Shown piece after piece: positions 18,048 to 26,728 of a stretch of DNA of 43,647 nt; the first letter of the stretch is position 1, and every line of letters begins with the position of its first letter. Source of the stretch: Salipiger marinus (GTDB taxonomy: Bacteria; Pseudomonadota; Alphaproteobacteria; Rhodobacterales; Rhodobacteraceae); assembly GCF_900100085.1 (NCBI RefSeq), contig NZ_FNEJ01000032.1:1-43647 (forward strand). The letters run 5' to 3'. Position numbers and translations under genes: made by a program. The notes beneath the pieces are model-generated. The model saw nothing but the letters and a program-made list of their open reading frames with translations. It did not search any database and was not told where the DNA came from.

Positions 18048-21000
18048 ATGAATACCAGAACGTTGCTCTCCCGTGCCGCACGCCTTCTGGGGCGGGTCCG
18101 CGGGCCCGGTTATGTGGATCATTTCGACGCCGCGCGCGTGGCGGGCTGGGCTGCCGATCCGGCGGATCCGGGCACGCCCGCGCTGCTGAGCCTGCATGTG
18201 GATGGCGAGCCTGCCATGAACATCGTGGCCGACCTTGCCCGCGAGGATGTGCAGGCGGCGGGTCTGGGCCCGCTGCGCAGCGGGTTCGACGCCACGCTGC
18301 CCCGGCGCCTGCGGGACGGGCGCGCGCATCTGGTGGAACTGCGGCTGGGGCTTGACGGGCCGGTGCTGCGCGGCGGACGGCTGAAGATCGAGGCCCGCGC
18401 CGACATGGCGGTGTCCGAACCCGACACGCCGCCGCCGGGGCAGGCCGCCGCGTCCGAGCCGTCTTCCGGTGCCGATCCCGCCGCCGCCGCCGCCGCCCCG
18501 GTCCCGCCTTCGGGGGCTGCCGAGGGGGTGGCGTTTTTTGATCCCCGCCGCGCCGCGGTCACCGGCTGGGCGCTTGGCACCAGCACGGTGCTGGTGCAGT
18601 TCGACGACGCGCCGCCGCAGGCGGTGGTGCTTGACCGCGAGGTGCCGGGCTTTGGATCCGGATCCCGGCAGGGGTTCCTGCTGCCGGTGCCGCAGGCGCT
18701 GCGCGACGGGGCATGGCACGAGCTGCAGGTGCGGGCCAAATCCGGCGGTGCGCTGCTGGATGGCACGCCGCTGCGCCTGCGCGTGGCCCCCGACCAGCCC
18801 CGGGTGGAGATCGAGGCACAGTCCGGCCCCCGGCTGACGCTGGGGCTGCGCGCGCCCGATGGCAGCCGCTGGACCGATCCGGTGCGCCTGCTGGCCGACG
18901 GGGTGCCGCTGCAGGTGCAGGGCCGTCCCGGGCAGCCGGTCTGCCATCTGCCCGAGGCCGCGCAGGTGCTGCTGGTCACCGATGCCGAGGACCAGCCGCT
19001 GGCGCGGTTTGTGCTGACGGGCGGGCAGCCGCGCGATGCCCTTGCCCCGTGGCTGGCCCCCGAAACGCTGGAGGAGGAGGGGCTGGCCCGCGCCCGCGCC
19101 GCCTTTGACGCTTTCTGCGCCGATCCCGATGACCGGTTCGATCCGCTGTGGTTCCGCTGGAGCCATCCCGCCGCCCGCGATCTGGCGCCCGAGGCGCTGA
19201 TCGGCGCCTATGCCGCCGCCGCCCCTGACGGCGCCTCGCCGGGGCCGTTTTTTGACGAGGCCGCGGCGCGGGCGCTGCATCCGGATCTGGCCCGGGTCAT
19301 CGCCGAAGGCCGTCTGCCCTGCGCCTTCGCGCTGGAACTGGCCTTGGGCCGTGGCGCGCTTGGCAGCCTGAGCGGGCTTGCCCCGGCGCTGAGCCGGGCC
19401 TTGGGCGACACCTCCGGCGATCCGACCGACCGGCTGGCCGGGCTGGCCGGCGCCGCCCGCCCCGGCTGTGGCCGCGACGAGACCAGCCTTTCTGCCCCGC
19501 CGCCGCCCGCCGCCACGCCGCTGCCGCCGCCCACCCATGCGCTGAGCCCGGCGCGCAGCATCTATGCCGCCTGGGTGGCGCGGCTCGACATTCCCGACAG
19601 CACCCGCGCCGAGATCGAGGCCGACGAGCACGCGCTGCGCCGCGACATCGCCAGCACCGCGCTGACCCGGCAGCCGCTGGTCAGCATCATCATGCCCAGC
19701 TGGAACCGCGCCTTCACCATCGGCGAGGCGATCCAGAGCGTGCTCGACCAGAGCTATGGCAACTGGGAGCTGCTGATCTGCGACGACGCGTCGGAGGACA
19801 AGACCGCCGAGGTGGTGCGCCGCTTCGACGATCCGCGCATCCGCTACATGAAATTCCTGAAATCCAACGGGGCTGGGGCGCGCAACAAGGGGCTGGGCTT
19901 TGCCCGGGGCGAGTACATCGCCTATCTGGACAGCGACAACATCTGGCATCCGCAGTTTCTGGATCTGATGCTGCGCAAGCTGCTGTCGGCACCGGGGCTT
20001 GCCATCGCCTATGCCGCCTATCTCGACACCGAAATCGACGGCGCCAAGGTGCATCTGCAGACCGTCTCGCGGCCGAATTTCCGCCCCGTGCGGCTTGCCT
20101 CGAAAAACTTCATGGACCTGAACACCATCGTCCATCACCGCAGGCTTTACGACTGGCTGGGCGGGTTCGACGGCACGCTGCCGCGGCTGCAGGACTGGGA
20201 TCTGGCGCTGCGCTATACCGCGATCTTCCGCCCGGCCTTCGTCAACCGCATCGGCGTGTTCTACCGCCGCAACGTCGCATGGGGGCAGGTCACGCATCTG
20301 CACATGAATTCCGGCGCGCAGAACACGGTGAACGAAAAGACCCGCCGCCGGCTGGAAGGCGGGCATGAGCGGCTGACGATCCCGTGGCCGGGCCGCAGCC
20401 GGGTCACGGTGATCTGCGGCGGCGCCGAGGGGCATCTGCCCGGGCCGCAAAGCCGCAGCATGGCGCAGAGCCTTGCGCGGATGGCGGCGCGGGTGGCGGA
20501 TGTGGATCTGGTGGAACTGGGCCTGCCCGCCGAGGAACAGGCCGCCCGCCCGCAGGATCCCGAAGGCCTGACCCGGCATAGCATTCCCATGGCGCTGCAG
20601 CGCGATCCGCTGCGGCTTGGCCATGCGCTTGGCGCGCTGGTGCAGGGCAGGCCGGTGCTGTCGGTGGGGCTGCGCGGCGGCTATCTGCGGGCGCTGCCCG
20701 GGCTTGATCCGCGCCGCTGCTACCGGCTGCAATCGGGCGGAGAGGGCGCGCTGCTGCAGGGGCTGGATCTGCCCGGCGCCCGCTTCGATCTGGGCGCGCT
20801 GCCGCTGATGCTGCCGGAGGGGTCGCATGACGCGGCTGATCTGGTGGTGCTGGTGATGCCCCCCGCCGACGCGCCCGCCGGGCTGGACGCCGCGCTGCAG
20901 GCCGAGGCGCGCCGCCGCGGGCTGGTGCTGGTGCTGCCGCCGCTGCGTGGGCAGGGCTGGCAGCGGCTGGAGGCGGGCGGATCCCAGCCGCTGGTCCCCG

Positions 21001-21413
21001 CCCCGGGCAATATCCTGCCGGATCTGCTGGGACAGGTGGCGATGACCGTCTGTCTGGGCCCGGTCAGCCAGCTTGATCCCTTTGGCCTGTCGCTGCTGAG
21101 CGCGCTGCAGGGGCGCGGCGTGCCCGCCGCCGTGCTGCCCGATGCCGGTCGTGCCCGCGCCACCGGCTTTGCCCGGCAGTGGATCGAGGCCAAGGCCGCC
21201 TATGAGCTGCAGAACAGCGATCCGAAATGGGTCTTCGACAAGATCCGCAAGCTTCTGGCCGATCCGGCGGGGCTTGCCCGCCTGCAGGAGCGCAGCCGCA
21301 CCGTGCAGGCCATCGCGCATCACCCGGATCTGGCCGAAGAACGGCTGGCCCATCTGCTGTACCGCCTGCTGCACGATCTGCCCGAACAGGAGGCCAGCGA
21401 TGACCGCGTCTGA
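18048..21413 (+). CDS. Multidomain GT2 glycosyltransferase
   Basis: This is a 1121-residue protein. Two similar beta-rich modules come first (about residues 20-115 with VAGWAADPADP, and about 163-250 with VTGWALG), a type that precedes glycosyltransferases in this group. An Ala/Pro-rich linker and a helical module containing FDPLWFRWSHP follow. The GT2 domain runs from about 543 to 775 (PLVSIIMPSWNRAF, ICDDASEDKT, metal motif YLDSDNIWHPQ, then QDWDLALRY as the catalytic-base region). The last 340 residues resemble a weak GT-B-like region, but I cannot assign it. GAAGGT precedes the start. It overlaps the next glycosyltransferase by 14 bases, so the two are translationally coupled. Confidence 0.85.
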   Translation: MNTRTLLSRAARLLGRVRGPGYVDHFDAARVAGWAADPADPGTPALLSLHVDGEPAMNIVADLAREDVQAAGLGPLRSGFDATLPRRLRDGRAHLVELRLGLDGPVLRGGRLKIEARADMAVSEPDTPPPGQAAASEPSSGADPAAAAAAPVPPSGAAEGVAFFDPRRAAVTGWALGTSTVLVQFDDAPPQAVVLDREVPGFGSGSRQGFLLPVPQALRDGAWHELQVRAKSGGALLDGTPLRLRVAPDQPRVEIEAQSGPRLTLGLRAPDGSRWTDPVRLLADGVPLQVQGRPGQPVCHLPEAAQVLLVTDAEDQPLARFVLTGGQPRDALAPWLAPETLEEEGLARARAAFDAFCADPDDRFDPLWFRWSHPAARDLAPEALIGAYAAAAPDGASPGPFFDEAAARALHPDLARVIAEGRLPCAFALELALGRGALGSLSGLAPALSRALGDTSGDPTDRLAGLAGAARPGCGRDETSLSAPPPPAATPLPPPTHALSPARSIYAAWVARLDIPDSTRAEIEADEHALRRDIASTALTRQPLVSIIMPSWNRAFTIGEAIQSVLDQSYGNWELLICDDASEDKTAEVVRRFDDPRIRYMKFLKSNGAGARNKGLGFARGEYIAYLDSDNIWHPQFLDLMLRKLLSAPGLAIAYAAYLDTEIDGAKVHLQTVSRPNFRPVRLASKNFMDLNTIVHHRRLYDWLGGFDGTLPRLQDWDLALRYTAIFRPAFVNRIGVFYRRNVAWGQVTHLHMNSGAQNTVNEKTRRRLEGGHERLTIPWPGRSRVTVICGGAEGHLPGPQSRSMAQSLARMAARVADVDLVELGLPAEEQAARPQDPEGLTRHSIPMALQRDPLRLGHALGALVQGRPVLSVGLRGGYLRALPGLDPRRCYRLQSGGEGALLQGLDLPGARFDLGALPLMLPEGSHDAADLVVLVMPPADAPAGLDAALQAEARRRGLVLVLPPLRGQGWQRLEAGGSQPLVPAPGNILPDLLGQVAMTVCLGPVSQLDPFGLSLLSALQGRGVPAAVLPDAGRARATGFARQWIEAKAAYELQNSDPKWVFDKIRKLLADPAGLARLQERSRTVQAIAHHPDLAEERLAHLLYRLLHDLPEQEASDDRV

Positions 21414-22863
21414 TTATGGCTTTGTGCCGGTGCTGCATGACGGCATCCTTGTGACCGGCGCACCGGGGCTGGTTCCGGAACTGGAGATGGCCGCAGGCCC
21501 CGCCCCGCAGGCAAGCCCGGTGGGCCAGACCGGGCAGATCCTGCTGGATCCCCGGCCCGAGGCGGATTTTGTGCTGCACTGCCGCCGCGACGGCGCCGAT
21601 CTGCCCGGCAGTCCGCTGGCGGTGCAGGTGGGCGGCTGGACCGGCCGGGTCGACTGGGTGCGCGGCGGCCTGCTGGGCGGACGCGCCCGCAACAACCGCC
21701 ATCCGGGCCGCGACGTGGCGGTGGTGGCCTTCACCCCGGCGGGGGTGGTGGCGGTGGCGGTGGCCCGCGCCGCCGAGGGCGGGCGGTTCCTGATGGTGCT
21801 GCCGCCGCAGATCACCGGCGCCGCAGCCCCCGTGGTGGCCAGTCTGGGCATTGCCGGGTCGGATTACCTGCTGGAGGGCGGCAGGCTGCGCTTTGGCCCC
21901 GAGGCGCTGCGCCCGGCGCCGGGGCTGATCCCGCGCCCGCTGCAGGATCTGGCGATCCGCATCAAGATCTCCTGCCCCAACCTCAAGGAAGCGCCCATGT
22001 GGGGCGATTACCATTTCGCCAATTCGCTGGCGGCGGGGTTTGAACGGCTGGGCCATCAGGCCAGCGTCGACACCGCCGATGTCTGGTATGCCCAGAAGGC
22101 GCAGGAGGATGTGGTGATCGCCATCCGCGGGCGCCACCGGGTCAAGACCGATCCGGGCCGGGTCAACATCATGTGGATCATCTCGCATCCCGACCGCATC
22201 CCGGACGAGGAATTCGCCGATTACGACCATGTGGCGGTGGCCTCTGACATCTATGCGGCAGAGCTGCGCGCCCGCGGCCTGCCTTCGGTCAGCGTGCTGC
22301 ATCAGGCGACGGATTCGACCCTGTTCCGCCACGATCCCGACCGCACCCGGCGCGCCGCCTGCCTGTTTGTCGGCAATTCCCGCAAGGAATACCGCACCAT
22401 GGTGAAATGGTGCCTGCAGAAGGAGATCCCGCTGGAGCTTTACGGCGGCGGCTGGGAGGGCGTGCTGCCCGAGGGCATGCTGCGCGGCACCTCCGTGGCC
22501 AATGCCGATCTGCCCGAGTTCTACGGCAGCCATCTGATGCTGCTCAATGACCATTGGGAATCGATGCGCGACAACGGCTTCCTGTCGAACCGGCTGTTCG
22601 ACGGCTCGGGCACGGCGACGCCGATCCTGACCGATCCGGTGGCGGGGCTGGCGGATGTGTTCGGCGACACGATTTCCGAGGCGGGCGAGATCGAAGGCTT
22701 CGCGGCTCTCGTGCAGGACTGCCTGAACGATCCCGCCCCCTATCTGGACCGCGCGGCGCGCGCCCATGACATCGTCATGGCCGCCCATACCTTCGACCAC
22801 CGCGCCGCCGAACTCTCCGACCGGATCGACCGCATCGCCGCCGCCAAGCGCCGTCTGGCCTGA
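21400..22863 (+). CDS. CgeB/group-1-like glycosyltransferase
   Basis: This 487-residue protein has a C-terminal half resembling the CgeB-type glycosyltransferase family (Glyco_trans_1_2). Features include NIMWIISHPDRIPDEEF, VSVLHQATDSTLF, ACLFVGNSRKEYR, then LYGGGWEG and FLSNRLFDGSGTATPIL, which place the nucleotide-sugar site at about 310-440. The N-terminal 180 residues are unassigned and beta-rich. It is probably a soluble GT-B enzyme. AGGAGG lies seven bases upstream of the ATG at 21400, which overlaps the preceding glycosyltransferase stop. It closes the sulfotransferase-GT2-GT operon. Sugar donor and linkage are unknown. Confidence 0.8.
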   Translation: MTASDYGFVPVLHDGILVTGAPGLVPELEMAAGPAPQASPVGQTGQILLDPRPEADFVLHCRRDGADLPGSPLAVQVGGWTGRVDWVRGGLLGGRARNNRHPGRDVAVVAFTPAGVVAVAVARAAEGGRFLMVLPPQITGAAAPVVASLGIAGSDYLLEGGRLRFGPEALRPAPGLIPRPLQDLAIRIKISCPNLKEAPMWGDYHFANSLAAGFERLGHQASVDTADVWYAQKAQEDVVIAIRGRHRVKTDPGRVNIMWIISHPDRIPDEEFADYDHVAVASDIYAAELRARGLPSVSVLHQATDSTLFRHDPDRTRRAACLFVGNSRKEYRTMVKWCLQKEIPLELYGGGWEGVLPEGMLRGTSVANADLPEFYGSHLMLLNDHWESMRDNGFLSNRLFDGSGTATPILTDPVAGLADVFGDTISEAGEIEGFAALVQDCLNDPAPYLDRAARAHDIVMAAHTFDHRAAELSDRIDRIAAAKRRLA

Positions 22864-22866
22864 CGG

Positions 22867-22886
22867 GGGCGGGCGGCGCCCCGCCC
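22867..22886. terminator. GC-rich hairpin between convergent genes
   Basis: GGGCGGG (22867-22873) pairs with CCCGCCC (22880-22886) across six bases. It fills the 30-base gap between the glycosyltransferase and epimerase stops and probably terminates both. No U-run follows. Confidence 0.5.
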
Positions 22887-22893
22887 GGGCCAG

Positions 22894-23925
22894 TCAGCGG
22901 GCGCGCGCCGCCTCGTTCGGGCGGTAGTGATCGCGATACCAGTCCACGAAATGGCGGACGCCGTCGCGCACCGAGGTGCGCGGCGCATAGCCCGTCAGCT
23001 GCCGCAGCAGCGTCGCATCGGCCCATGTGGCGGGCACGTCGCCGGGCTGCATGGGCATCAGGTTGCGGCGGGCTGCAAGGCCGGTCGCGGCCTCGATCGC
23101 CTCGATGAAGGCGGTCAGCTGCACCGGCTCGGAATTGCCGATATTGACCACCCGGAACGGCGCCACCGGCGACAGGCTGTCGCCCTCCGGCACTACGCCC
23201 TCTGCCGGGCGCTGCGGCACGGCGGGGATCAGCAGGCAGATCGCCTCCACCAGATCGTCGATATAGGTGAAATCGCGCTGCATGTCGCCGTGATTGTAGA
23301 CGTCGATGGGCTGGCCTTCGAGGATCGCCTTGGTGAACTTGAACAGCGCCATGTCCGGCCGCCCCCATGGCCCGTAAACGGTGAAAAAGCGGAACATGGT
23401 CACCGGCAGATCGTAAAGATGGGCATAAGAATGCGCCATGCTCTCGGTCGCCTTCTTGGTGGCGGCATAGAACGACATCTGGTGATCGGCGCGGTCGGTC
23501 TCGCGATAGGGCATGGCCGTATTGGCGCCGAAGGCCGAGGAGGTGGAGGCCAGCAGCATATGCGCGGGCGGATAGGCGCGCGCCGCCTCCAGAAGTTCGA
23601 ACGTGCCGGTGATGTTGCTGTCCAGATAGGAGCGCGGATTGTCGATGGAATGGCGCACGCCCGCCTGCGCCGCCAGATGAATGACAATTTCGGGCCGGGC
23701 AGTTTCGAAAAGCGCCCGCATCCGGCCCGGATCCTCCAGCCTTCCGGTCACTTCGGTGAAGCTGGGATCAGGCCGCAGCATGGCCAGACGCGCCTCTTTC
23801 AGCGACACCTCGTAATAATCGGTCATCGCATCGAGCCCGATCACCCGATAGCCGTCAGCCAGCAGGCGCCGGCACAGATGAAAGCCAATGAATCCGGCCG
23901 ATCCCGTCACCAATACCGTCCGCAT
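22894..23925 (-). CDS. UDP-glucuronate 4-epimerase-like NAD-dependent epimerase
   Basis: This 343-residue extended short-chain dehydrogenase has an N-terminal NAD-binding motif TGSAGFIG (7-14) and the catalytic YxxxK at Tyr153 and Lys157 (SFYAATKKATE). LAAQAGVRHSIDNPRSY and MQRDFTYIDDLV are characteristic of UDP-glucuronate 4-epimerases (CapI/LspL type). These interconvert UDP-glucuronate and UDP-galacturonate in the cytosol for capsule or LPS synthesis. The length is normal for the family. AGGAGAGG precedes the ATG. It is a single gene facing the glycosyltransferase operon and would supply a uronic-acid donor to it. That also fits the heparinase-type lyase nearby. Another 4-epimerase substrate is possible but less likely. 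Confidence 0.88.
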   Translation of the reverse strand: MRTVLVTGSAGFIGFHLCRRLLADGYRVIGLDAMTDYYEVSLKEARLAMLRPDPSFTEVTGRLEDPGRMRALFETARPEIVIHLAAQAGVRHSIDNPRSYLDSNITGTFELLEAARAYPPAHMLLASTSSAFGANTAMPYRETDRADHQMSFYAATKKATESMAHSYAHLYDLPVTMFRFFTVYGPWGRPDMALFKFTKAILEGQPIDVYNHGDMQRDFTYIDDLVEAICLLIPAVPQRPAEGVVPEGDSLSPVAPFRVVNIGNSEPVQLTAFIEAIEAATGLAARRNLMPMQPGDVPATWADATLLRQLTGYAPRTSVRDGVRHFVDWYRDHYRPNEAARAR

Positions 23926-24039
23926 CGCGACCTCTCCTGCTGCGTGTCGGGCACCCTAGTCAAGTGTCGCGCCAAGGCAAAGCACAGCCGACCCTTTTTG
24001 AGCGTTTTCCCTCATGATCCCAAGATGCCCCCGCAGGCC

Positions 24040-24090
24040 TGCAAGAAGGCAACTGGCCCTCTTCATGAGGGATCTCCCGGCCTTCTTGCA
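24040..24090. repeat. Nested inverted repeat
   Basis: TGCAAGAAGGC at 24040-24050 is exactly complementary to GCCTTCTTGCA at 24080-24090. Inside the loop, CCCTC (24057-24061) pairs with GAGGG (24067-24071). The structure lies in the 299-base gap between the epimerase start and the end of the YafY-like gene. It could terminate the latter on the minus strand or be a small structured RNA. I see no gene in this gap. Confidence 0.6.
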
Positions 24091-24224
24091 TGGACTGGAA
24101 AAAGCGGGCGCCCGGATCATGACCGCAATCTCCTGCAAAGGCTTCATCTTGTCGTGCGCAATCTTCCTGCTGCGCAGGCTATCCCGTCCCCGGCTTTCAC
24201 CACGGGCTGGGGTGATGGAGCGCG

Positions 24225-24923
24225 TCACTCGCCCTTGGCGGCCGAGGCGCGCAGCTGCGCCAGATAGGCGCGCAGCAGGGTGACCCGGCGCGGACGGAAG
24301 CTCTGCCCGTCCTCTTGGCAGGCGGCGATCCTGTCGCCCCGGAACATGCGGAAACCTTCGCGCAGGCAGCACCAGGCCAGAAGCGTGAGGCCGCGCTCGG
24401 TATACATGACGGCGAGAGGCAGGATCCGGCAGGTCGTGAGGGTGCCGTGCCTGTCCCGGTAGCCGATCCGCAGGGCGCGCTCGCCAAAGCAGGCGGCGCG
24501 GATCCTGTCCATGTCGGGGGAGGAGGGGCTGCACGGTTCCGGCCTGTAGACCTGGGACACCGCGTGAAACAGGTGCTGCGCCCGGCCTTCCGGCAGGGAG
24601 GCGGCGATCTTGGCCAGCACGGAGTCAGCGGCGCGGGCGAGGGTTTTATCCCCCATGGCCCGGACCTGAGCCAGCCCCAGAGCCAGCGCCTCCATTTCGT
24701 CGCGGTCCAGCATTTGCGGGGGCAGGGCCAGATCCTCGACCAGCCAGTAGCCATAGCCGCGCTCGCCCTCGATCCGCGCGCCTGCGGCCCGCAGGCTGTC
24801 AATGTCGCGATAGACCGAGCGGAGCGACACGCCGGTCTCCTCGGCCAGGCTTGCCGCCGTGACAGGCGCGGGCTTCATGCGCATGACCTGCAGCAGACGA
24901 AGAAGTCGGTCGGATCGTGCCAC
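24225..24923 (-). CDS. YafY-type HTH/WYL transcriptional regulator
   Basis: This protein of about 232 residues has an N-terminal DeoR/HTH_11 helix-turn-helix (ARSDRLLRLLQ, VTAASLAEETGVSLRSVYRDIDSL) with the typical RYGYWL-like wing (GYGYWLVED). A C-terminal WYL-type ligand domain includes ALRIGYRDRHG and RILPLAVMYTERGLTLLAWC. The family senses small molecules or nucleic acid ligands. I prefer the GTG at 24923, which gives the family's usual MARSDR start; a TTG lies one codon upstream. It is divergent from the broken DUF1761 gene, and in relatives such regulators often control the adjacent small gene. If so, its target here is already dead. Confidence 0.8.
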   Translation of the reverse strand: MARSDRLLRLLQVMRMKPAPVTAASLAEETGVSLRSVYRDIDSLRAAGARIEGERGYGYWLVEDLALPPQMLDRDEMEALALGLAQVRAMGDKTLARAADSVLAKIAASLPEGRAQHLFHAVSQVYRPEPCSPSSPDMDRIRAACFGERALRIGYRDRHGTLTTCRILPLAVMYTERGLTLLAWCCLREGFRMFRGDRIAACQEDGQSFRPRRVTLLRAYLAQLRASAAKGE

Positions 24924-24994
24924 CAACCTGCTGCCGGAAATTGTCAGTAGGGCGGGTCTATACGGGGTCTAGACAGCTCGAAAGGACAAACCCC

Positions 24995-25408
24995 GTGCTC
25001 ACCCTCTCGGATATCAGTTGGACCGGGATCATCGCCGCCGCCCTCGCCTCGTTCCTGCTGGGCGGCCTGTGGTTCACGCTGCTTTTTGGCCGCGCCTATG
25101 CGCGGGCGCTGGGGCGCGCGCCTGACCCCAAGGCGAGGCCCGCCCCGCTGATGATCGTAGGCTCCGCCCTCTGGGGCCTGATCACCGCCTTTGCCACCGC
25201 CGTGCTTATGGCGCGGCTTGGCACCGACACGCCGCCGGAGGCGCTGGGGCTCGGGCTTTTCCTTGGCTGCGGCTATCTGGCCGCGAATACCGGCCTCAAC
25301 CCCAACATCCCGCGCCCCCTCCTTTAAGGCGCCATCAGCGGGGCCTATCATCTGGCCGCAGAGCTGGTGGCCGTGGCCGTGGGTTTTGCCTTTCAGGCCG
25401 GAGGATGA
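24995..25408 (+). pseudogene. DUF1761 membrane protein interrupted by a stop
   Basis: The reading frame starts at GTG 24995 after AAAGGA and encodes a membrane protein with several hydrophobic helices (IIAAALASFLLGGLWFTLLF, then ALWGLITAFATAVLMARLG). This resembles the DUF1761 family. It stops at TAA 25325-25327. The same frame then continues with GAISGAYHLAAELVAVAV and GFAFQAGG to a TGA at 25406, which is just the terminal helix the family should have. A nonsense change, or a pair of compensating indels, has therefore removed the last helix. A truncated 110-residue product could still be made. The tail overlaps the start of the next broken gene by four bases (ATGA), so the two were once an operon. 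Confidence 0.75.
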
Positions 25409-25739
25409 CCGATCCCGAAGACACCGCCCTGAGCTTCGCCGATCCCGCCGTCCTTGGCCGCTGGTTTCCAGCGCATGCCGCGACCCGCGACGGGCTCTGG
25501 ATCCGTCTCTGCAAGAAAGGCTAAGGCCAGCCCTGCATCGACTGGGCTGGCTGTGGGCGGGGTGCGCTGGCATGGGGCTGGATCGACGGGGGGAAGCGTT
25601 CGGTGGGGCGACCTGCCGGTCCAGCTGGTCAGCGCGCAATATCTGGATCGCACAGGATCTCATGTCTCAGGGTATGATGCAGCCTGCGGGTCTGGAGCAG
25701 ATCCTCCGGGCCCGCCGGGACGGGCGCTGGCGGGGGTGA
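25405..25739 (+). pseudogene. YdeI/OmpD-associated-family gene, decayed
   Basis: From ATG 25405, translation reads FADPAVLGRWFPAHAATRDG and LWIRLCKKG and then hits TAA. In the same frame it continues GQPCIDWAG and ALAWGWIDGGKRSVG, the core motif of the YdeI family. A frameshift follows, after which a second frame gives the family's C-terminal WSARNIWIAQDLMSQG and MMQPAGLEQILRARRDGRW. The middle of the gene is also shorter than in intact members. It carries a stop, a frameshift and probably a deletion. It is the second gene of a dead operon with DUF1761. Its 3' end lies antisense to the extended end of the LysR gene. Confidence 0.75.
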
Positions 25740-26634
25740 GGCGGGCCGCGTCCCTGCCCGGCTGCTCCGAAGGCCAGTCGCGTTCGCCCGCCACGATCTT
25801 GATCAGGGCCCTGACGGTGGCGCAGCGCGCCTTGGGGCCGGTGCGGATGACATAGGCAAGCTCGGGCGGCGGCGGGAAAGGTGCGGCGAGGATGTCGAGA
25901 CCCGCCCCGACATGCCGCCCGTTCAGAAGGCTGACGCCCAGCCCGGCGCGCAGCGCGGAGGTCATGCCGGCGATGCTGGCGCATTCCATGACGATGCGGA
26001 ATCCCATCCCCGGCTGGGCCGCGCGATGCAGGCCCCAGTCGCGGTAAAAGCAGTCGTCATCAAAGACCAGCAGCGGTATCGGCCGCGCCATGTCCAGCAC
26101 GAGATCGGGCGATTTGACCCAGTGCAGGCTGTCCTCGATCAGCGTCACGTCCCCGGGTTGGCGGTCGGTGGCGAATATCTGAAACACCCCCGCATCCAGT
26201 TCGCCCCGGCTCAGGCGCTGCGCGATCACCCGGCTCTGCGCCACGCTGATCTGGACCGCGACGGCGGGGTAAAGACGGGTGAAGCGCCCGAGCACGCGGG
26301 ACACCCCGCCGCTTGTCATGTCCTCGGTCACGCCCAGCCGGATCCGTCCGCTCAGCGGTTCGGTGCTCAGCGCATGCAGCGCCTCGTCATGCAGGGCGAG
26401 GATGCGGCGCCCATAGGACAGCAGCTTTTCGCCCTCCGGCGTGAACCGGGGACGGCCCGGGCGACGGTCCAGCAGCGCGCAGCCAAGCGCCGCTTCCAGC
26501 CGCCTGATCTTGTGCGAGACCGCCGGCTGCGACAGCGCAAGTGCGGCGGCGGCGCGGGACACGCCGCCATGGTCATGGATCGCGCAAAGGGCCTGCAGCG
26601 CCCCGATATCCAGCTTTGTCATGGGGAACGACAT
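25660..26634 (-). CDS. LysR-family transcriptional regulator
   Basis: This 324-residue protein has the LysR N-terminal winged helix (ALCAIHDHGGVSRAAAALAL, SQPAVSHKIRRLEAALG, LLDRRPGRPRFTPEGE). A periplasmic-binding-like effector domain follows (IRLGVTEDM, VFDDDCFYRD, GLGVSLLNGRHV). It probably controls the divergent alpha/beta hydrolase. The C terminus runs about 25 residues past the usual end, and its last 80 bases overlap a decayed YdeI gene on the other strand; the tail is low-complexity Pro/Gly. Neither ATG at 26634 nor that at 26622 has a good ribosome site. An inverted-repeat half-site covers the first one, so 26622 may be the true start. Confidence 0.85.
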   Translation of the reverse strand: MSFPMTKLDIGALQALCAIHDHGGVSRAAAALALSQPAVSHKIRRLEAALGCALLDRRPGRPRFTPEGEKLLSYGRRILALHDEALHALSTEPLSGRIRLGVTEDMTSGGVSRVLGRFTRLYPAVAVQISVAQSRVIAQRLSRGELDAGVFQIFATDRQPGDVTLIEDSLHWVKSPDLVLDMARPIPLLVFDDDCFYRDWGLHRAAQPGMGFRIVMECASIAGMTSALRAGLGVSLLNGRHVGAGLDILAAPFPPPPELAYVIRTGPKARCATVRALIKIVAGERDWPSEQPGRDAARLTPASARPGGPGGSAPDPQAASYPET

Positions 26635-26681
26635 GACATATCTGGATGGTTTCTGTCAAAACCTGCATTTTACGTCATGTC
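26630..26681. promoter_or_regulatory. Inverted repeat, candidate LysR operator
   Basis: GACATGACATA at 26630-26640 and TACGTCATGTC at 26671-26681 form an 11-bp inverted repeat with one mismatch in the short divergent gap. One arm touches the LysR start codon. This would suit autorepression together with control of the hydrolase. Confidence 0.5.
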
Positions 26682-26728
26682 ACCGGTGCTCCAGTCTGGG
26701 CCTGAAGCTGCATTCCGGAGAAACCGCC

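Noticed and set aside
17598-19600. High frequency of GGATCC/GATC sites in the glycosyltransferase genes
   Set aside because: It is explained by common Gly-Ser and Asp-Pro codon pairs in GC-rich coding sequence; I did not count them against expectation.
17988-21374. Minus-strand frame of 1128 residues opposite the GT2 gene
   Set aside because: It is an antisense shadow rich in Arg, Gln and Gly without domains; the plus-strand gene is coupled to its neighbour and has GT2 motifs.
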